Source: Alistipes sp.
GTDB lineage: Bacteria; Bacteroidota; Bacteroidia; Bacteroidales; Rikenellaceae
Length of the DNA: 64,000 nt
NCBI RefSeq assembly: GCF_020026455.1
Contig: NZ_JAHHQJ010000004.1
Location: forward strand, 124,001-188,000
Direction of reading: 5' to 3'
Within the stretch, counting starts at the first letter, position 1. Every line of letters begins with the position of its first letter. This document shows positions 1 to 9,681 of the stretch, piece after piece. The position numbers and the translations under genes were made by a program. A model generated the notes under the pieces. That model was not told the DNA's origin and ran no database searches. It saw only the letters and a program-made list of their open reading frames with translations.

Positions 1-1
1 T

Positions 2-835
2 GCGCTGATGCCCGTTGCGGCTTTGGTTCTCAATCTGGGATATATTTCGGCAATGATCCAGCTGCCCAAATTCAACAGCAAGGGCCCCCACGACCTGCGC
101 ATCGCCACGCTCAACGCCTACGGATTCAGCCGGCTCGGCACCACGTCCGTCACGGCTCACGGCATCGCCTCGGTGATGGAGCGCGAGCAGGTCGACATAC
201 TCTGCCTGCAGGAGTTTCCCGAAAACCCGAAATTTCCGACCGACAGCATCGCCCGGCTTTTCGCCGCACGCATGCCCTATTGCGTCGCCCAAAGCGGGCA
301 GGCCATCCTGAGCCGCTTCCCGATCCTCACCCACCGCTACGTCCGGTTCCCCGAATCGGGCAACGACTATCTGGAGGCGGACCTCCGGATCGGGCACGAC
401 ACCGTGCGCGTCTTTTCGGTACACCTCCAGACCTCCGGGATTTCGAGCCTGCGCCAGCGCTTCCAGCAGGACCACAACAGCGACGCCCCGGTCGAGCGGG
501 TGATCGTCGAACTGGAGCGCAACAGCCGGATCCGGGCGCAGCAGGTACGCGAAATCCGCACGGTGATCGACTCGACGCACTACCCGGTGATCCTCGCCGG
601 AGACTTCAACGACACCCCCTCCTCCTATACCTACCGCCAGCTCAAGGGCCACATGACGGACGGCTTCTGCACCGTCGGGAGCGGCTTCGGCGACACGTTC
701 CGCTATCTGGGCGGCGTTCTGCGCATCGACTACATTTTTTACGACGACAATTTCATCGGGGTGGACTACGACATCCTCGAAGACGATTTGAGCGACCACA
801 AGGCCGTCGTCGCCGGTCTCGAATTCCGGCGTTAG
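2..835 (+). CDS. Endonuclease/exonuclease/phosphatase family protein, 5' end cut by the window
   Basis: The reading frame is open to the left edge, so the true start lies outside the window. The first in-frame ATG is at 8, but the residues around it (ALMPVAALVLNLGYISAMIQ) look like the end of a membrane helix followed by the catalytic domain. The EEP (DNase I-like) fold is recognisable from TLNAYGF, the metal-binding Glu in CLQEFPE, LAGDFNDTP, DYIFYDD and the terminal LSDHKAV His motif. Family members cleave phosphodiester or phosphoester bonds. The substrate here cannot be told: nucleic acid and phospholipid are both possible. Membrane-anchored versions of this domain are common in Bacteroidales. 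A bidirectional hairpin terminator follows at 981-1019. Confidence 0.85.
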   Translation, partial: ALMPVAALVLNLGYISAMIQLPKFNSKGPHDLRIATLNAYGFSRLGTTSVTAHGIASVMEREQVDILCLQEFPENPKFPTDSIARLFAARMPYCVAQSGQAILSRFPILTHRYVRFPESGNDYLEADLRIGHDTVRVFSVHLQTSGISSLRQRFQQDHNSDAPVERVIVELERNSRIRAQQVREIRTVIDSTHYPVILAGDFNDTPSSYTYRQLKGHMTDGFCTVGSGFGDTFRYLGGVLRIDYIFYDDNFIGVDYDILEDDLSDHKAVVAGLEFRR

Positions 836-980
836 CCACGTCAGGAGCCGGATTGGGAGTCCCGCCCCATTTGTTGTCGGCGGAACCGATGCATCATCCG
901 CAGCCCCGAAACAGATGGCAGCAACCGCTTCTTGCCGAAGGGACAACACGAAACCCCTGCCGGTACTTCAGGCAATTCCA

Positions 981-1019
981 AAACAGCCCACCGATCCAGC
1001 AAGGACCAGCGGGCTGTTT
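981..1019. terminator. Bidirectional terminator between the EEP gene and the GH3 gene
   Basis: The arms AAACAGCCC (981-989) and GGGCTGTTT (1011-1019) form a perfect 9-bp stem with an A-rich start and a T-rich end. It sits between two convergent genes (stops at 835 and 1043). The rest of the 836-1042 gap shows nothing else. Confidence 0.7.
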
Positions 1020-1042
1020 ATTGAAAAAGTGCTACGGATCGG

Positions 1043-3304
1043 TTATTTCCGGTATCGGAACCGAACCGTATGGCGGATGTCGGTCGAAGAGGAGCCAATA
1101 TAGAGGGTAAAGGTTCCCTCTTCAACAGTCCAGTCATGCGAGGTCTCATCGAAGAATTTGAGGTCATTCTCCGAAACAGCAAACTCCACGTCGACCTGTT
1201 CACCGGCCTTGATGAAGACCTTCCGGAAGTGCTTGAGCTCTTTGACAGGCCGCACGACCGAGCATTTGTCGTCGCCAACGTAGAGCTGCACGACCTCCAT
1301 TCCGTCCCTCGGACCTTCGTTCGTCACCGACATGCAAACCCGCAGCTCCTGCCCGGCACCCATCGTCGAAGCCGACACCCGGGGCTTGCCATAAGAGAAG
1401 TTCGTATAGCTCAGGCCGTGGCCGAAGGGGAAGAGCGCAGGGATCTTTTTGGTATCGTGCCAGCGGTATCCGACCAAGATTCCTTCGGCGTAGGTCACCT
1501 GCGGATCCGCCCCGCTGTCGAGAAACGATCCCGGAATCGGGCTCCCGGAATCCGCCCCGCGTTCGATACCCGGGTAGGAGGCCGGATCATCCGATGCATG
1601 GGCGGCGCAGTCCGACAACCGGACGGGAATCGAATAGGGAAGTTTCCCCGACGGATTGACCCGTCCGCCGAGAACATCGGCAATCGACTTTCCTCCCATA
1701 CTCCCCAGATACGAGGCGTGCAGGATCGCCGGGACACGATCGGCCCACGGCATCGCATAGGCATTGCCGCTGATGTTCATCACGATGAGGTTGGCATTCG
1801 CCCCAAGCAGGGCATCAATCAGTTCGTTCTGACCGAAAGGCAGGTCGTAGGATTTGCGGTCGGTCGATTCGCAGTCCTGGTAGGCATTCTTGTTCAGGCC
1901 GCCGATGTAGATGACCACATCCGCCGTGCGGGCCAGCGCAACAGCCTCCCGGCGGAGCGAATCCGTCGTGGCGGCCGGGACCTCCTCGACCTGCTCGTAG
2001 AGCGGACGCCCGCAGGCATATCCCCGGGTATGGACAATCTTGTCCCCATAGAGCGCCTTGAGGGCTTCAAGCGGAGAGACCGTATCCTTGGGTTTGAGCT
2101 CCGAGGAGCCGCCTCCATCGGTCAGACGCCGGGTGGCATTGTCCCCGACAACCAGAATGCGCCGGTAACGCTCGGCCTGCAACGGCAGAATGCCGCTGTT
2201 TTTGAGCAGCACGATGGATTCGTCGCCAATGGCTTTGGCCGTAGCGTAATGCTCCTCGGTGCAGAGCGAACCCCACGGACGGTCAGGATTCATGGCGGTA
2301 CGGAAGATCAGCCGCAGGATGTTGCGGGTCTTGTCGTCGACCGTCTGCACGGGGATCTCGCCTTTGTACAACAGTTGCAGATAAGGCGAGGCCAGATAAT
2401 ACTGGCCATAGCCGAAAGCGCTCTCCGAGGTCAGCCCGTTGGTGTAGGTTCCCATCTCGATGTCGAGTCCGTTCAGTGCGGCTTCCCGGGTGTCATGTGC
2501 TCCGCCCCAATCGGTGATGACGCATCCGTCGAATCCCCACTCCTTGCGCAGGATGTCGTTCAGCAACACCCGATTGTGACAGCAGTGCTGCCCCAGATAG
2601 CGGTTGTAGGAGCCCATGATGCTCCAGGCGCCGGCATCGACCACGGCTCGGCGGAACGCCGGCAGATAAATCTCGCGCAGAGCCCGTTCGTCGACCGCGA
2701 CATCGACCGATCCCCGCCATTGCTCCTGATTGTTCAGGGCAAAATGCTTGACACATGCCGCAACGCCGCTTTTCTGGAGTTCCTGAATGTAGGGAACCAC
2801 CATTTCGCCGGCCAGACAAGGATCCTCGCCCATGTATTCGAAGTTGCGGCCGTTGAGCGGTGTGCGGTAGATATTGACACCCGGTCCCAGCAGAACATCC
2901 TTCTCCCGGTAGCGGGCCTCCTCGCCGATGGCCTTGCCGTAGAGCGCCGCCATGCGGGGGTTCCATGTGGCGGCCAGAGCCGTCAGAGCCGGGAATGCCG
3001 TGATCGAATCGCTGGTCCATCCGGCATAGTTCCAACTGTTCCATTCGATTTCCGCGCGGACACCGTGGGGGCCGTCGCTCATCATCAGTTCAGGGATTCC
3101 CAGCCGCGGAACCCCGGCCGAGGTGAATTTGCTTTGGGCGTGGCACAACGCTACCTTCTCTTCGAGCGTGAGCCGTTGCAGAGCATCCTCGACGCGCTCC
3201 TCGAGCGGGGCGTCGGTCTGCAGATAGAGCGGCGTAGCCTGCCGGGCCCTTGCGCCCGAACAGAGCGCAAGGAGCATCAGGGTGGAAATAATGGTTTTTC
3301 TCAT
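1043..3304 (-). CDS. Glycoside hydrolase family 3, probable beta-glucosidase
   Basis: A 753-residue secreted GH3 enzyme. The start at 3304 gives a clean signal peptide (MRKTIISTLMLLALCSGARA); an upstream in-frame start would add 18 non-signal residues and run into the previous gene. The TIM-barrel domain comes first, with the catalytic nucleophile expected at Asp265 in VITDWGGAHD. The alpha/beta sandwich domain follows, and a C-terminal fibronectin III-like domain (VKELKHFRKVFIKAGEQVDVEF) ends the protein. This order is usual for Bacteroidetes beta-glucosidases. It is the last gene of the minus-strand SusCD operon, 8 bp after the glycan-binding lipoprotein. The likely job is periplasmic cleavage of glucose from oligosaccharides released by the GH5. 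GH3 also includes xylosidases and other activities, so exact specificity is inference. Confidence 0.92.
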   Translation of the reverse strand: MRKTIISTLMLLALCSGARARQATPLYLQTDAPLEERVEDALQRLTLEEKVALCHAQSKFTSAGVPRLGIPELMMSDGPHGVRAEIEWNSWNYAGWTSDSITAFPALTALAATWNPRMAALYGKAIGEEARYREKDVLLGPGVNIYRTPLNGRNFEYMGEDPCLAGEMVVPYIQELQKSGVAACVKHFALNNQEQWRGSVDVAVDERALREIYLPAFRRAVVDAGAWSIMGSYNRYLGQHCCHNRVLLNDILRKEWGFDGCVITDWGGAHDTREAALNGLDIEMGTYTNGLTSESAFGYGQYYLASPYLQLLYKGEIPVQTVDDKTRNILRLIFRTAMNPDRPWGSLCTEEHYATAKAIGDESIVLLKNSGILPLQAERYRRILVVGDNATRRLTDGGGSSELKPKDTVSPLEALKALYGDKIVHTRGYACGRPLYEQVEEVPAATTDSLRREAVALARTADVVIYIGGLNKNAYQDCESTDRKSYDLPFGQNELIDALLGANANLIVMNISGNAYAMPWADRVPAILHASYLGSMGGKSIADVLGGRVNPSGKLPYSIPVRLSDCAAHASDDPASYPGIERGADSGSPIPGSFLDSGADPQVTYAEGILVGYRWHDTKKIPALFPFGHGLSYTNFSYGKPRVSASTMGAGQELRVCMSVTNEGPRDGMEVVQLYVGDDKCSVVRPVKELKHFRKVFIKAGEQVDVEFAVSENDLKFFDETSHDWTVEEGTFTLYIGSSSTDIRHTVRFRYRK

Positions 3305-3312
3305 ATTGACTG

Positions 3313-4563
3313 TTATTCGAGTGTGATTTTGTCTACGAAATAGCCGTGTCCCACACACTGAAAACCTGCATGATCCTTGATCAGGTTGATGCGCTCCTGC
3401 GTCATCTCCATTTCGATCAGCCCGTCTTCGGTCGGTTTGAAATCATCGGCATCGGATGTACCCAACAGACGGGTCCAGTCTCCCGTCACCACACGGATCT
3501 GATGGTAGTCGGCCGCAGTATTGAGCGAATAATAGATTCGGAGAATCGATCCTGCACGGACCTCGTTGAGCTGATAGCGAACCGCCTCGAAGTTGGTCGA
3601 CCAGTCCGCAACGGCAAAATGGCCCTCCCAGAGGGTGGCTTCCGAGGTCATCAGGATCTGAATTTCGGGGGCAAGTTGCCCATCCGCAGCCACGAACAGG
3701 ACGGCATCACCGCCAGAGGTCAGGCCCGAAATGGCATACTCCTCGCCGCTGGCCAATTCGTCCGGACAGATGAACGAAAGCTCCGTGGCGGTATGCGTTG
3801 TAAAGGAGTCGATCTGCCGGTCACCGATCGTGATCGAGGCGACCTCGTCCAGTTTGATGCCGCACAGGGTGACCACTCCTCCGGGAGCTGCCGTCGAGGC
3901 CCCTTCGAGGACGGTGGCTCCTTCGAGCACCGTGACGGTATTGGCTCCGTATCGATTGCCTTCGCCGTCGAGCAGCGAGATGCGGTAGCGTCCGGGAGCG
4001 ATACCCGAAGGCACGGTGTACTCGACAGCGGAGGCCGCGGCATCGCAACGGAACTCCGTGACGGGGATATCGCCCAGCTGAAGGCCGGAGACCTTGTCGA
4101 AGTTTGATCCCGTGAGGCGGGCTTTCAGATTCGGAGCCACATAACGCTCCAAACCGCTCTCCTCGGACCAGGGATCTCCTTCGAGCGGTGTCACGTCGAT
4201 CAGGCATTCGCGCGAGGTGGATTTACCCTTCGTCGTTGCGGCTTCGACACGCAGGTTATAGGTTCCGGCCTCGAGCGGCATGTCGATAGACAATCCGGTA
4301 TGCACCGTCTTGCCGTCGAGCAGCCACGAGACGGTCGTATAGGCCGAGGGCGTCACCGTCAGTTCGAGATGGAGGTTCTTATCCCGGCCGAAGCTTCGGA
4401 AGACGGCCGGGTCACCGCCGGGCGTGCGGTCCGGGAAGGTCGGATCAAGGATGCAGGGTTGATCGTCGGGGGTGATGGTCGAAAACGGCTCTTCGTCCTT
4501 GCACGATGCACAGACCAGCGATGCGGCCAATGCGGTCATGAACAATATCTGTTTGCTTTTCAT
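3313..4563 (-). CDS. Surface glycan-binding lipoprotein with IPT/TIG-like domains (SusE/SGBP position)
   Basis: A 416-residue lipoprotein with a signal peptide and lipobox ending LVCASC, the Cys being the lipidated residue. After the Cys comes an acidic stretch (KDEEP), as expected for Bacteroidetes surface export. The middle contains repeated beta-sandwich segments with IPT/TIG character (GSNFDKVSGLQLGDIPVTEF, GASTAAPGGVVTLCGIKLDEVASITIGDRQIDSF). The C-terminal part from about residue 285 looks like a separate beta-sheet glycan-binding domain. It lies directly downstream of SusD, where surface glycan-binding proteins are normally encoded. The role is inferred from position and fold: holding polysaccharide at the cell surface for the SusCD transporter. 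I cannot read the ligand from sequence. Confidence 0.82.
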   Translation of the reverse strand: MKSKQILFMTALAASLVCASCKDEEPFSTITPDDQPCILDPTFPDRTPGGDPAVFRSFGRDKNLHLELTVTPSAYTTVSWLLDGKTVHTGLSIDMPLEAGTYNLRVEAATTKGKSTSRECLIDVTPLEGDPWSEESGLERYVAPNLKARLTGSNFDKVSGLQLGDIPVTEFRCDAAASAVEYTVPSGIAPGRYRISLLDGEGNRYGANTVTVLEGATVLEGASTAAPGGVVTLCGIKLDEVASITIGDRQIDSFTTHTATELSFICPDELASGEEYAISGLTSGGDAVLFVAADGQLAPEIQILMTSEATLWEGHFAVADWSTNFEAVRYQLNEVRAGSILRIYYSLNTAADYHQIRVVTGDWTRLLGTSDADDFKPTEDGLIEMEMTQERINLIKDHAGFQCVGHGYFVDKITLE

Positions 4564-4590
4564 AATGATCGGATGTTTAAAGGATGGAGA

Positions 4591-6270
4591 TTAGTCGACG
4601 TCCCACCACACGGGGGTATTCCAGCTGTTGGAGCCGCCCATGCGTGCGAGGGCTTCGTTATAGTTGTCGGAGTTGTAGGACGACTCCAGGCGCGGGTAGC
4701 AGAGCCGGACGGGAATCTCCTGGCTGTCCACCAGCACGTTGCTGAATCCGTATTCGGCCGGAGACTTGAGTTGCGGATAACCGCTCCGCCGCTGGTTGGC
4801 CCAGCACTCGCAGGGGTTGGTGAAGTGCAGGATCCAGGCCTGGGTGTTGATCAGTCTGCGTTTGATGTCGGTGTCCACGTTGGCGAAGTGCAGCCCGTCG
4901 AGATAGGTGCGGATCTCGTCGGCCGCGACGCTCCGACAGTCGTAATTGTCCGTCAGGAAGTTGATGGCAGCCGTTACTCCCTCCTCGAAGAGGGTGTTTG
5001 CTTCCGCCCCGACAGCCCAGCCGTTGAGCTTGGCCTCGGCCAGCAGGAACTTCACCTCAGCCGAGGTCATCACCACTCCGGGGTTATCGCTCAGCAGGAA
5101 GTTGGTGGCCACCTTCGGTTCGCTGGCGTAGGACATGTTGTTGGTGAAGGTCGGGTCGATCTGGCTGTAGGGTTCGGCCAGCGGACTTTCATACAGGCGC
5201 GGCCAGGGCTCCCAGGCATAGGCTCCCGGTTTGCGGGCGTCGGCCTTCACATCCCAATTCGCCTTGATCATCTCGTCCGTCAGGTCGATGCGCCCGTCGG
5301 GACTCGTCAGGGACATCATTCCATCGTAGTAGAAACGGGCAATCATGAACGTACGCGGATCCTTCGTGTCGTAGAGTGCGTCGAAGAGCGTGGAGCAGAT
5401 GAAGGTCGGGTTGTTGACGGGGTCGTTTCCGAAGAAACGCTGCGCAAGTTTGTTGCCCCGATAGTCGCCGTAGGACTCGGAACCGAAGTTGAAGGCAACG
5501 TTCATGTGCTTCACGAGGGCATCGTCGGCCGACGAGGTCATGATGCCTCCCTCGTCCTGCAGGGCAGCTTCGAATTCGGCCCGGGCCTTTTCCGGAAGGA
5601 CTTTCGACAGACGCATGGCAAAGCGCAGACGCAGCGAATTGGCGAATTTTTTCCAGCGGGCACAGTCTCCGCCGAAGATGAGGTCGCCGGAGACGACATC
5701 CCGGCCGCTCCCGACGGAAGCAGCGGCTTCGGTCAGCGTCTTGAAGAAGTCGTTGTAGATCGCCTCCTGGGTGTCGTACCTGGGCGTGGGAATGCCACCG
5801 ATGAAGCCCAGCCCGGCCTCAAAATAGGGAATGTCACCGTAGAGATCGGTCAGCAGCGACATCATGTAGACCTTGTAGATCCGGATGGCGGCGTGGATGT
5901 TGACCTGATCCTCGTTGCCGGCGCTGGCATTCTCGGCATCGACCAGATTCTTGATGGCCATCTGATAGTATTGGGCCCAGACCTTGCTCATGTCGGCATC
6001 CGAAATCATGTGGCGGCCGCCGTAGTTGGTCGTGTTCCAGCAGCCCATCGTATGCTGCGTGAAGGCGTAGATGTAACTGCGGAACGTCTCGGTGAGATCC
6101 AGGTCGCCATAGGTCTGCAACTGGGCCGTGGTGAGCTGGGCATTGGGGTCGATGGCTGCGGCCTTCGACGGATCGGTATTGAGATCTTCCATGTAGTCGT
6201 TGCTGCACGACGCACAGAGCAGCAGCCCGACAACCGAGAACAGGATCTTATGTATTTGCATGTGTTTCAT
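4591..6270 (-). CDS. SusD/RagB family glycan-binding lipoprotein
   Basis: A 559-residue lipoprotein with lipobox LLLCASCSND. The mature start (YMEDLNTDPSKAAAIDPNAQLTTAQLQTYGDL) is typical of the SusD-like group whose members begin with an N-D-P-rich segment. The helical TPR-like repeats of the family follow, including AQYYQMAIKNLVDAE and the GDCARWKKFANSLRLRFAMRLSKV signature. SusD proteins form a lid over the SusC channel and capture glycan at the cell surface. The gene sits 20 bp after susC in the same operon. The start at 6270 was chosen; an ATG three codons later would also work. Confidence 0.95.
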   Translation of the reverse strand: MKHMQIHKILFSVVGLLLCASCSNDYMEDLNTDPSKAAAIDPNAQLTTAQLQTYGDLDLTETFRSYIYAFTQHTMGCWNTTNYGGRHMISDADMSKVWAQYYQMAIKNLVDAENASAGNEDQVNIHAAIRIYKVYMMSLLTDLYGDIPYFEAGLGFIGGIPTPRYDTQEAIYNDFFKTLTEAAASVGSGRDVVSGDLIFGGDCARWKKFANSLRLRFAMRLSKVLPEKARAEFEAALQDEGGIMTSSADDALVKHMNVAFNFGSESYGDYRGNKLAQRFFGNDPVNNPTFICSTLFDALYDTKDPRTFMIARFYYDGMMSLTSPDGRIDLTDEMIKANWDVKADARKPGAYAWEPWPRLYESPLAEPYSQIDPTFTNNMSYASEPKVATNFLLSDNPGVVMTSAEVKFLLAEAKLNGWAVGAEANTLFEEGVTAAINFLTDNYDCRSVAADEIRTYLDGLHFANVDTDIKRRLINTQAWILHFTNPCECWANQRRSGYPQLKSPAEYGFSNVLVDSQEIPVRLCYPRLESSYNSDNYNEALARMGGSNSWNTPVWWDVD

Positions 6271-6289
6271 GATGATGGCGATACACTAA

Positions 6290-9200
6290 TTAGAACTTGA
6301 CGTTGATGTTGAAACCGAAGCTTCTGCGCGACGGCAACGAACCGTATTCCAGACCCATGCCCGTGGTATTGTTGTAATTCGAGTCGGGGTCGATGTTGGG
6401 GATATTCTTCCAGATGATGAATGGATTGCGGGCAACCAGCGAAACGGTCAGACCTTTCAGCACTCCGCGCGACCAGTCGGTAGGCACCTGGTAGCTCAGG
6501 GTCAGCTCGCGGCACTTGACGTAGGAATTGTCGAAGATGAACATCGAGGGTGCATTGCGGCAAACGCTGAACCAGTAATCCTCGGGGTCGATGTAGATGT
6601 CGTTCCGGCGGAAGGTTCCATCGCCGTTGTCGATGACTCCCGGAGCGACGAATCCACCGGTTGCGACCCAGCCGTCGCCTTTGGGAATACCGGCCTCCTG
6701 GCGTTTCTGTTCCGAAGCGTACCATCCTTCACGACCCTGGAGTGTTTCGGGGCTTTTGCCCGATTCGTAGGCCGCACGGGCCGACATCGAATAGAGATCA
6801 GCTCCCACCTTGACATCGAAAATGGCCGAAAGGGCGAGTTTCCTGTAGGTGAACGTCGTTACGATACCACCCGTCCAATCCCACGAAGCGTTGCCGAGGA
6901 CATGGTTGCTGCGGTCATATTGGGGGAGTCCGGTCTTCGGATCGATGAGGATGTCGCCGTTATCGTTGCGCAGGAAATCGGGACCCATCAGCGAACCGTA
7001 GTTTTCACCGACCTTGGCAGCGACCTGTACGTCGAGCCACGTGGCCTTTTCGAGTTCGAACATGTCGGTTCCGGCAACCAGCGAGCGGACCTTGTTGTTG
7101 TTCTTCGAAAAGTTCAGATTCAGATCCCAGGAGAAGTCCCCCGCCTGAACCGGCCGCGTGTTGAGGGCGATCTCGATACCCTTGTTCTCGATCTCTCCGG
7201 CATTGATCAGCTGATAGGGATAGCCCGACGTATCGGAGCTTGCCATGCTCATGATCTGGTCGCGGCTGACCTGTGCATAGTAAGTCAGGTCCAAGCCGAT
7301 GCGGCTGTTGAGGAAGCGCAGCTCCAGACCGGCTTCGAACGAGTTGGTTCTTGTCGGCTTGAGGTTCCTGTTGGGGACCGTATTGTTGTTGATATGGCCG
7401 ATAGTATAGCCCGGATAGGCGAACTTCGACTTGGTGTAGACCAGACCCAGCTGATAGGGATTGGTGTCGCTGCCGACCTGAGCCCACGATACACGCACCT
7501 TGGCATACGGGAGCGCCTTCTTGGCGTTGATCAGTTCCGAGAAGATGAAACTGCCCGAAAACGACGGATAGACGTAGGTGTTATTGTTGACCGGGAGCGT
7601 GGACGACTGGTCGCAACGGAGGGTCATATCGAGGTAAAGCATGTGCTTCCAGCCGAAATTAACTGCCCCGAACACCGAGTTGATCTGTTTGCGGTAGCTG
7701 TTCTCCTCGACACTGATTTCGTTGAAACTCATCAGCGCGATGACATCGCGGACCTTCATGTCCTGCGCCGTGGTGATGGTGGTTTTGTTGTCGACCTTGT
7801 AGAAGTTGGCGCCGAGCGTGGCGTTGAGGTCGAAATCGCCCCACGTATTGTTGTACAGAGCGAGGAGTTCGGCATTGTACATGCGATTGAAGGCATTGCT
7901 GCGCTGCAGGTATCCGGATTCGTATCCGGGTGTGGTTGCCGCCTTGAAGTCCTCGAACTCGAACCAGTTGAGTTCGGCGCCGACCGTACCCTGCAGCTTG
8001 AGATGCCGGCCGATGTTCCAGACCGCCTTTCCGTTCAGACGGAACGAGTCCTTGGCCGAGACGTTGCGGTTCTTGTAGATGTCCCAATAAGGGTTGACGT
8101 TGTAGGGATCCATGCCGTTCCAGTTGGCATACTCGCCGTTCTCGTTCTCGTAGTTGCGCAGCCACGCCTGATCGTAGGTAGTCGCCAGCGTCATGAGGTT
8201 CTTGCCGATGTTGGCCTTGCTGTCACCCAGGGCAGGACGGTTTTTCACATCCTCGCGGGTATATGTGGTCCCAAAATCGAGATCGACCTTCGAAATGGAG
8301 GTATTCGCCCGCAGGCTGAAGGTGTTGCGGTCCATGTAGGTATTGGGTACGATGTCCCGGTTGTGCATGTTCGTATAGGAAAACCGCATGCCGGACCTGT
8401 TGTTCGAGGTGCCCACGATGAGGCTGTTCGTGGTTGTGAGACCCGTGCGGAAGAATCCCGAAGTGTTGTCGGGAATGATCAGATACGGACGCTCCACACC
8501 GTCGAAATAGCGCAGCATGTTGTTGCCGTCCGCCTTCGGCCCCCAACTCTTGTTGGTATTCGACACGGCATCGTAGCTGTAGCTGCCGCCGCTGCCCATG
8601 CCATAAATCTCCTGGATGTCGTCCCATTTGGCCAACTGGGTGTCGACCGTAAGAGTACCGTTGTACTCGACGCTGAAGCGCTCCTTGGCATTGGCTTTCT
8701 TGGTGGTGATCAGAATCACGCCGTGGCTTGCACGGCTGCCGTACAAGGCCGACGCGGCAGGGCCTTTCAGCACGGACATGCTTTCGATGTCATCGGGGTT
8801 GATACTCGATATTCCGTCGCCCAGATCATACCCTCCGTATGTACCGGCGCTGCCGTAGCTGGAGTTGTCCAAGGGTACGCCGTCGATAACATAGAGCGGC
8901 TGGTTGTTGCCGGTCATTTCGGTGCTTCCGCGCAGGATGACACGGGTGGATCCCGAAGGTCCTCCGGCCGTCTGGCTGATGACCAGACCCGGAACGCGAC
9001 CGGCCAGCGAGTTGATGACGTTGGTCTCCTTGGCCTTGGTGAGCAGGTCGCCCTTGACTTCGGCAACGCCGTATCCGAGGGCCTTACGGTCCCGCTTGAT
9101 GCCAAGGGCCGTTACCACGACTTCATCGAGCATCTGGCTGTCCTCGGCCAGCGTCACTTCGATGAAGGAGCGGTTGTTAACGGGCATCTCCGAGGTTTTG

Positions 9201-9484
9201 TATCCGAGAAAATTGACGATGAGCGTCGCATCGGACGCGGCATTGATCCGGAATCGACCATCGCCATCGGTGACTGTTCCGAGGGTGGTATTCTTGACAA
9301 TCACACTGGCTCCGGCAACGGGGCCTTTGCCGTCTTTGACCATGCCTTCCACTTCAACGGGAGCTTTCTGTTGCAGCGTAGCGGCATTCGCTTCGTTGGT
9401 GGCTGCCTGAATGCTCCCGACGCCTCCCGTCCAGGAGAGGAAAGCGGCCAGCACAAGTAACGCCGGCTTGTAAAATTGATCCAT
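6290..9484 (-). CDS. SusC/RagA family TonB-linked outer membrane transporter
   Basis: A 1064-residue TonB-dependent receptor of the SusC type. It has a signal peptide, then a carboxypeptidase-regulatory-like beta-sandwich (about 43-125, VEGMVKDGKGPVAGASVIVKN), a TonB-box-like DEVVVTALG, a plug domain (about 135-245, including the LRGSTEMTGNNQPLYVIDGVP segment) and a long C-terminal barrel ending in the aromatic-rich FGFNINVKF. Its length is usual for SusC. It imports oligosaccharides across the outer membrane with energy from TonB. It is the first gene of the minus-strand operon susC-susD-SGBP-GH3 and is divergent from the hybrid regulator that probably controls it. Confidence 0.97.
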   Translation of the reverse strand: MDQFYKPALLVLAAFLSWTGGVGSIQAATNEANAATLQQKAPVEVEGMVKDGKGPVAGASVIVKNTTLGTVTDGDGRFRINAASDATLIVNFLGYKTSEMPVNNRSFIEVTLAEDSQMLDEVVVTALGIKRDRKALGYGVAEVKGDLLTKAKETNVINSLAGRVPGLVISQTAGGPSGSTRVILRGSTEMTGNNQPLYVIDGVPLDNSSYGSAGTYGGYDLGDGISSINPDDIESMSVLKGPAASALYGSRASHGVILITTKKANAKERFSVEYNGTLTVDTQLAKWDDIQEIYGMGSGGSYSYDAVSNTNKSWGPKADGNNMLRYFDGVERPYLIIPDNTSGFFRTGLTTTNSLIVGTSNNRSGMRFSYTNMHNRDIVPNTYMDRNTFSLRANTSISKVDLDFGTTYTREDVKNRPALGDSKANIGKNLMTLATTYDQAWLRNYENENGEYANWNGMDPYNVNPYWDIYKNRNVSAKDSFRLNGKAVWNIGRHLKLQGTVGAELNWFEFEDFKAATTPGYESGYLQRSNAFNRMYNAELLALYNNTWGDFDLNATLGANFYKVDNKTTITTAQDMKVRDVIALMSFNEISVEENSYRKQINSVFGAVNFGWKHMLYLDMTLRCDQSSTLPVNNNTYVYPSFSGSFIFSELINAKKALPYAKVRVSWAQVGSDTNPYQLGLVYTKSKFAYPGYTIGHINNNTVPNRNLKPTRTNSFEAGLELRFLNSRIGLDLTYYAQVSRDQIMSMASSDTSGYPYQLINAGEIENKGIEIALNTRPVQAGDFSWDLNLNFSKNNNKVRSLVAGTDMFELEKATWLDVQVAAKVGENYGSLMGPDFLRNDNGDILIDPKTGLPQYDRSNHVLGNASWDWTGGIVTTFTYRKLALSAIFDVKVGADLYSMSARAAYESGKSPETLQGREGWYASEQKRQEAGIPKGDGWVATGGFVAPGVIDNGDGTFRRNDIYIDPEDYWFSVCRNAPSMFIFDNSYVKCRELTLSYQVPTDWSRGVLKGLTVSLVARNPFIIWKNIPNIDPDSNYNNTTGMGLEYGSLPSRRSFGFNINVKF

Positions 9485-9681
9485 AGATTATAACGTTTTT
9501 GGTTAGTTTGGATCTTCACGCAGTTCTTCTGCGGATTTTCCGAGGACAAAATTCTCAAAAAAAAGCATTTTTACGGTTTGACAGCGTACATATTAGGGTT
9601 TGAACCCGTGCATTTCCCGCTTCCGGCCGGGGTGCCGAGGGCGTTTGTTCACCGATATTTTCATATATTTGTTGTCTGAAG
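9485..9681. promoter_or_regulatory. Divergent control region between susC and the hybrid regulator
   Basis: This 197-bp gap should hold the site where the hybrid regulator activates susC. For the plus-strand gene a TTTG (9644-9647) and TATATTTG (9664-9671) pair matches the Bacteroidetes sigma factor consensus. A short hairpin (CGCAG 9519-9523, CTGCG 9529-9533) lies in the expected susC leader. A small inverted repeat GGGTT-TG-AACCC (9596-9607) is a possible operator half. I find no clear TAnnTTTG box for susC, which fits an activator-dependent promoter. The operator assignment is a guess. Confidence 0.55.

Noticed and set aside
6902..9460. Long open frame antisense to susC (about 850 codons)
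   Set aside because: It mirrors a high-GC coding gene in the opposite strand, has no domain, and susC is unmistakable. Similar long antisense frames over the GH3, SusD, M13 peptidase, patatin, HK and recJ genes were dropped for the same reason.
9596..9607. GGGTTTGAACCC read as a tRNA T-arm
   Set aside because: No other tRNA parts are present. It is kept only as a small inverted repeat in the susC/HTCS control region.
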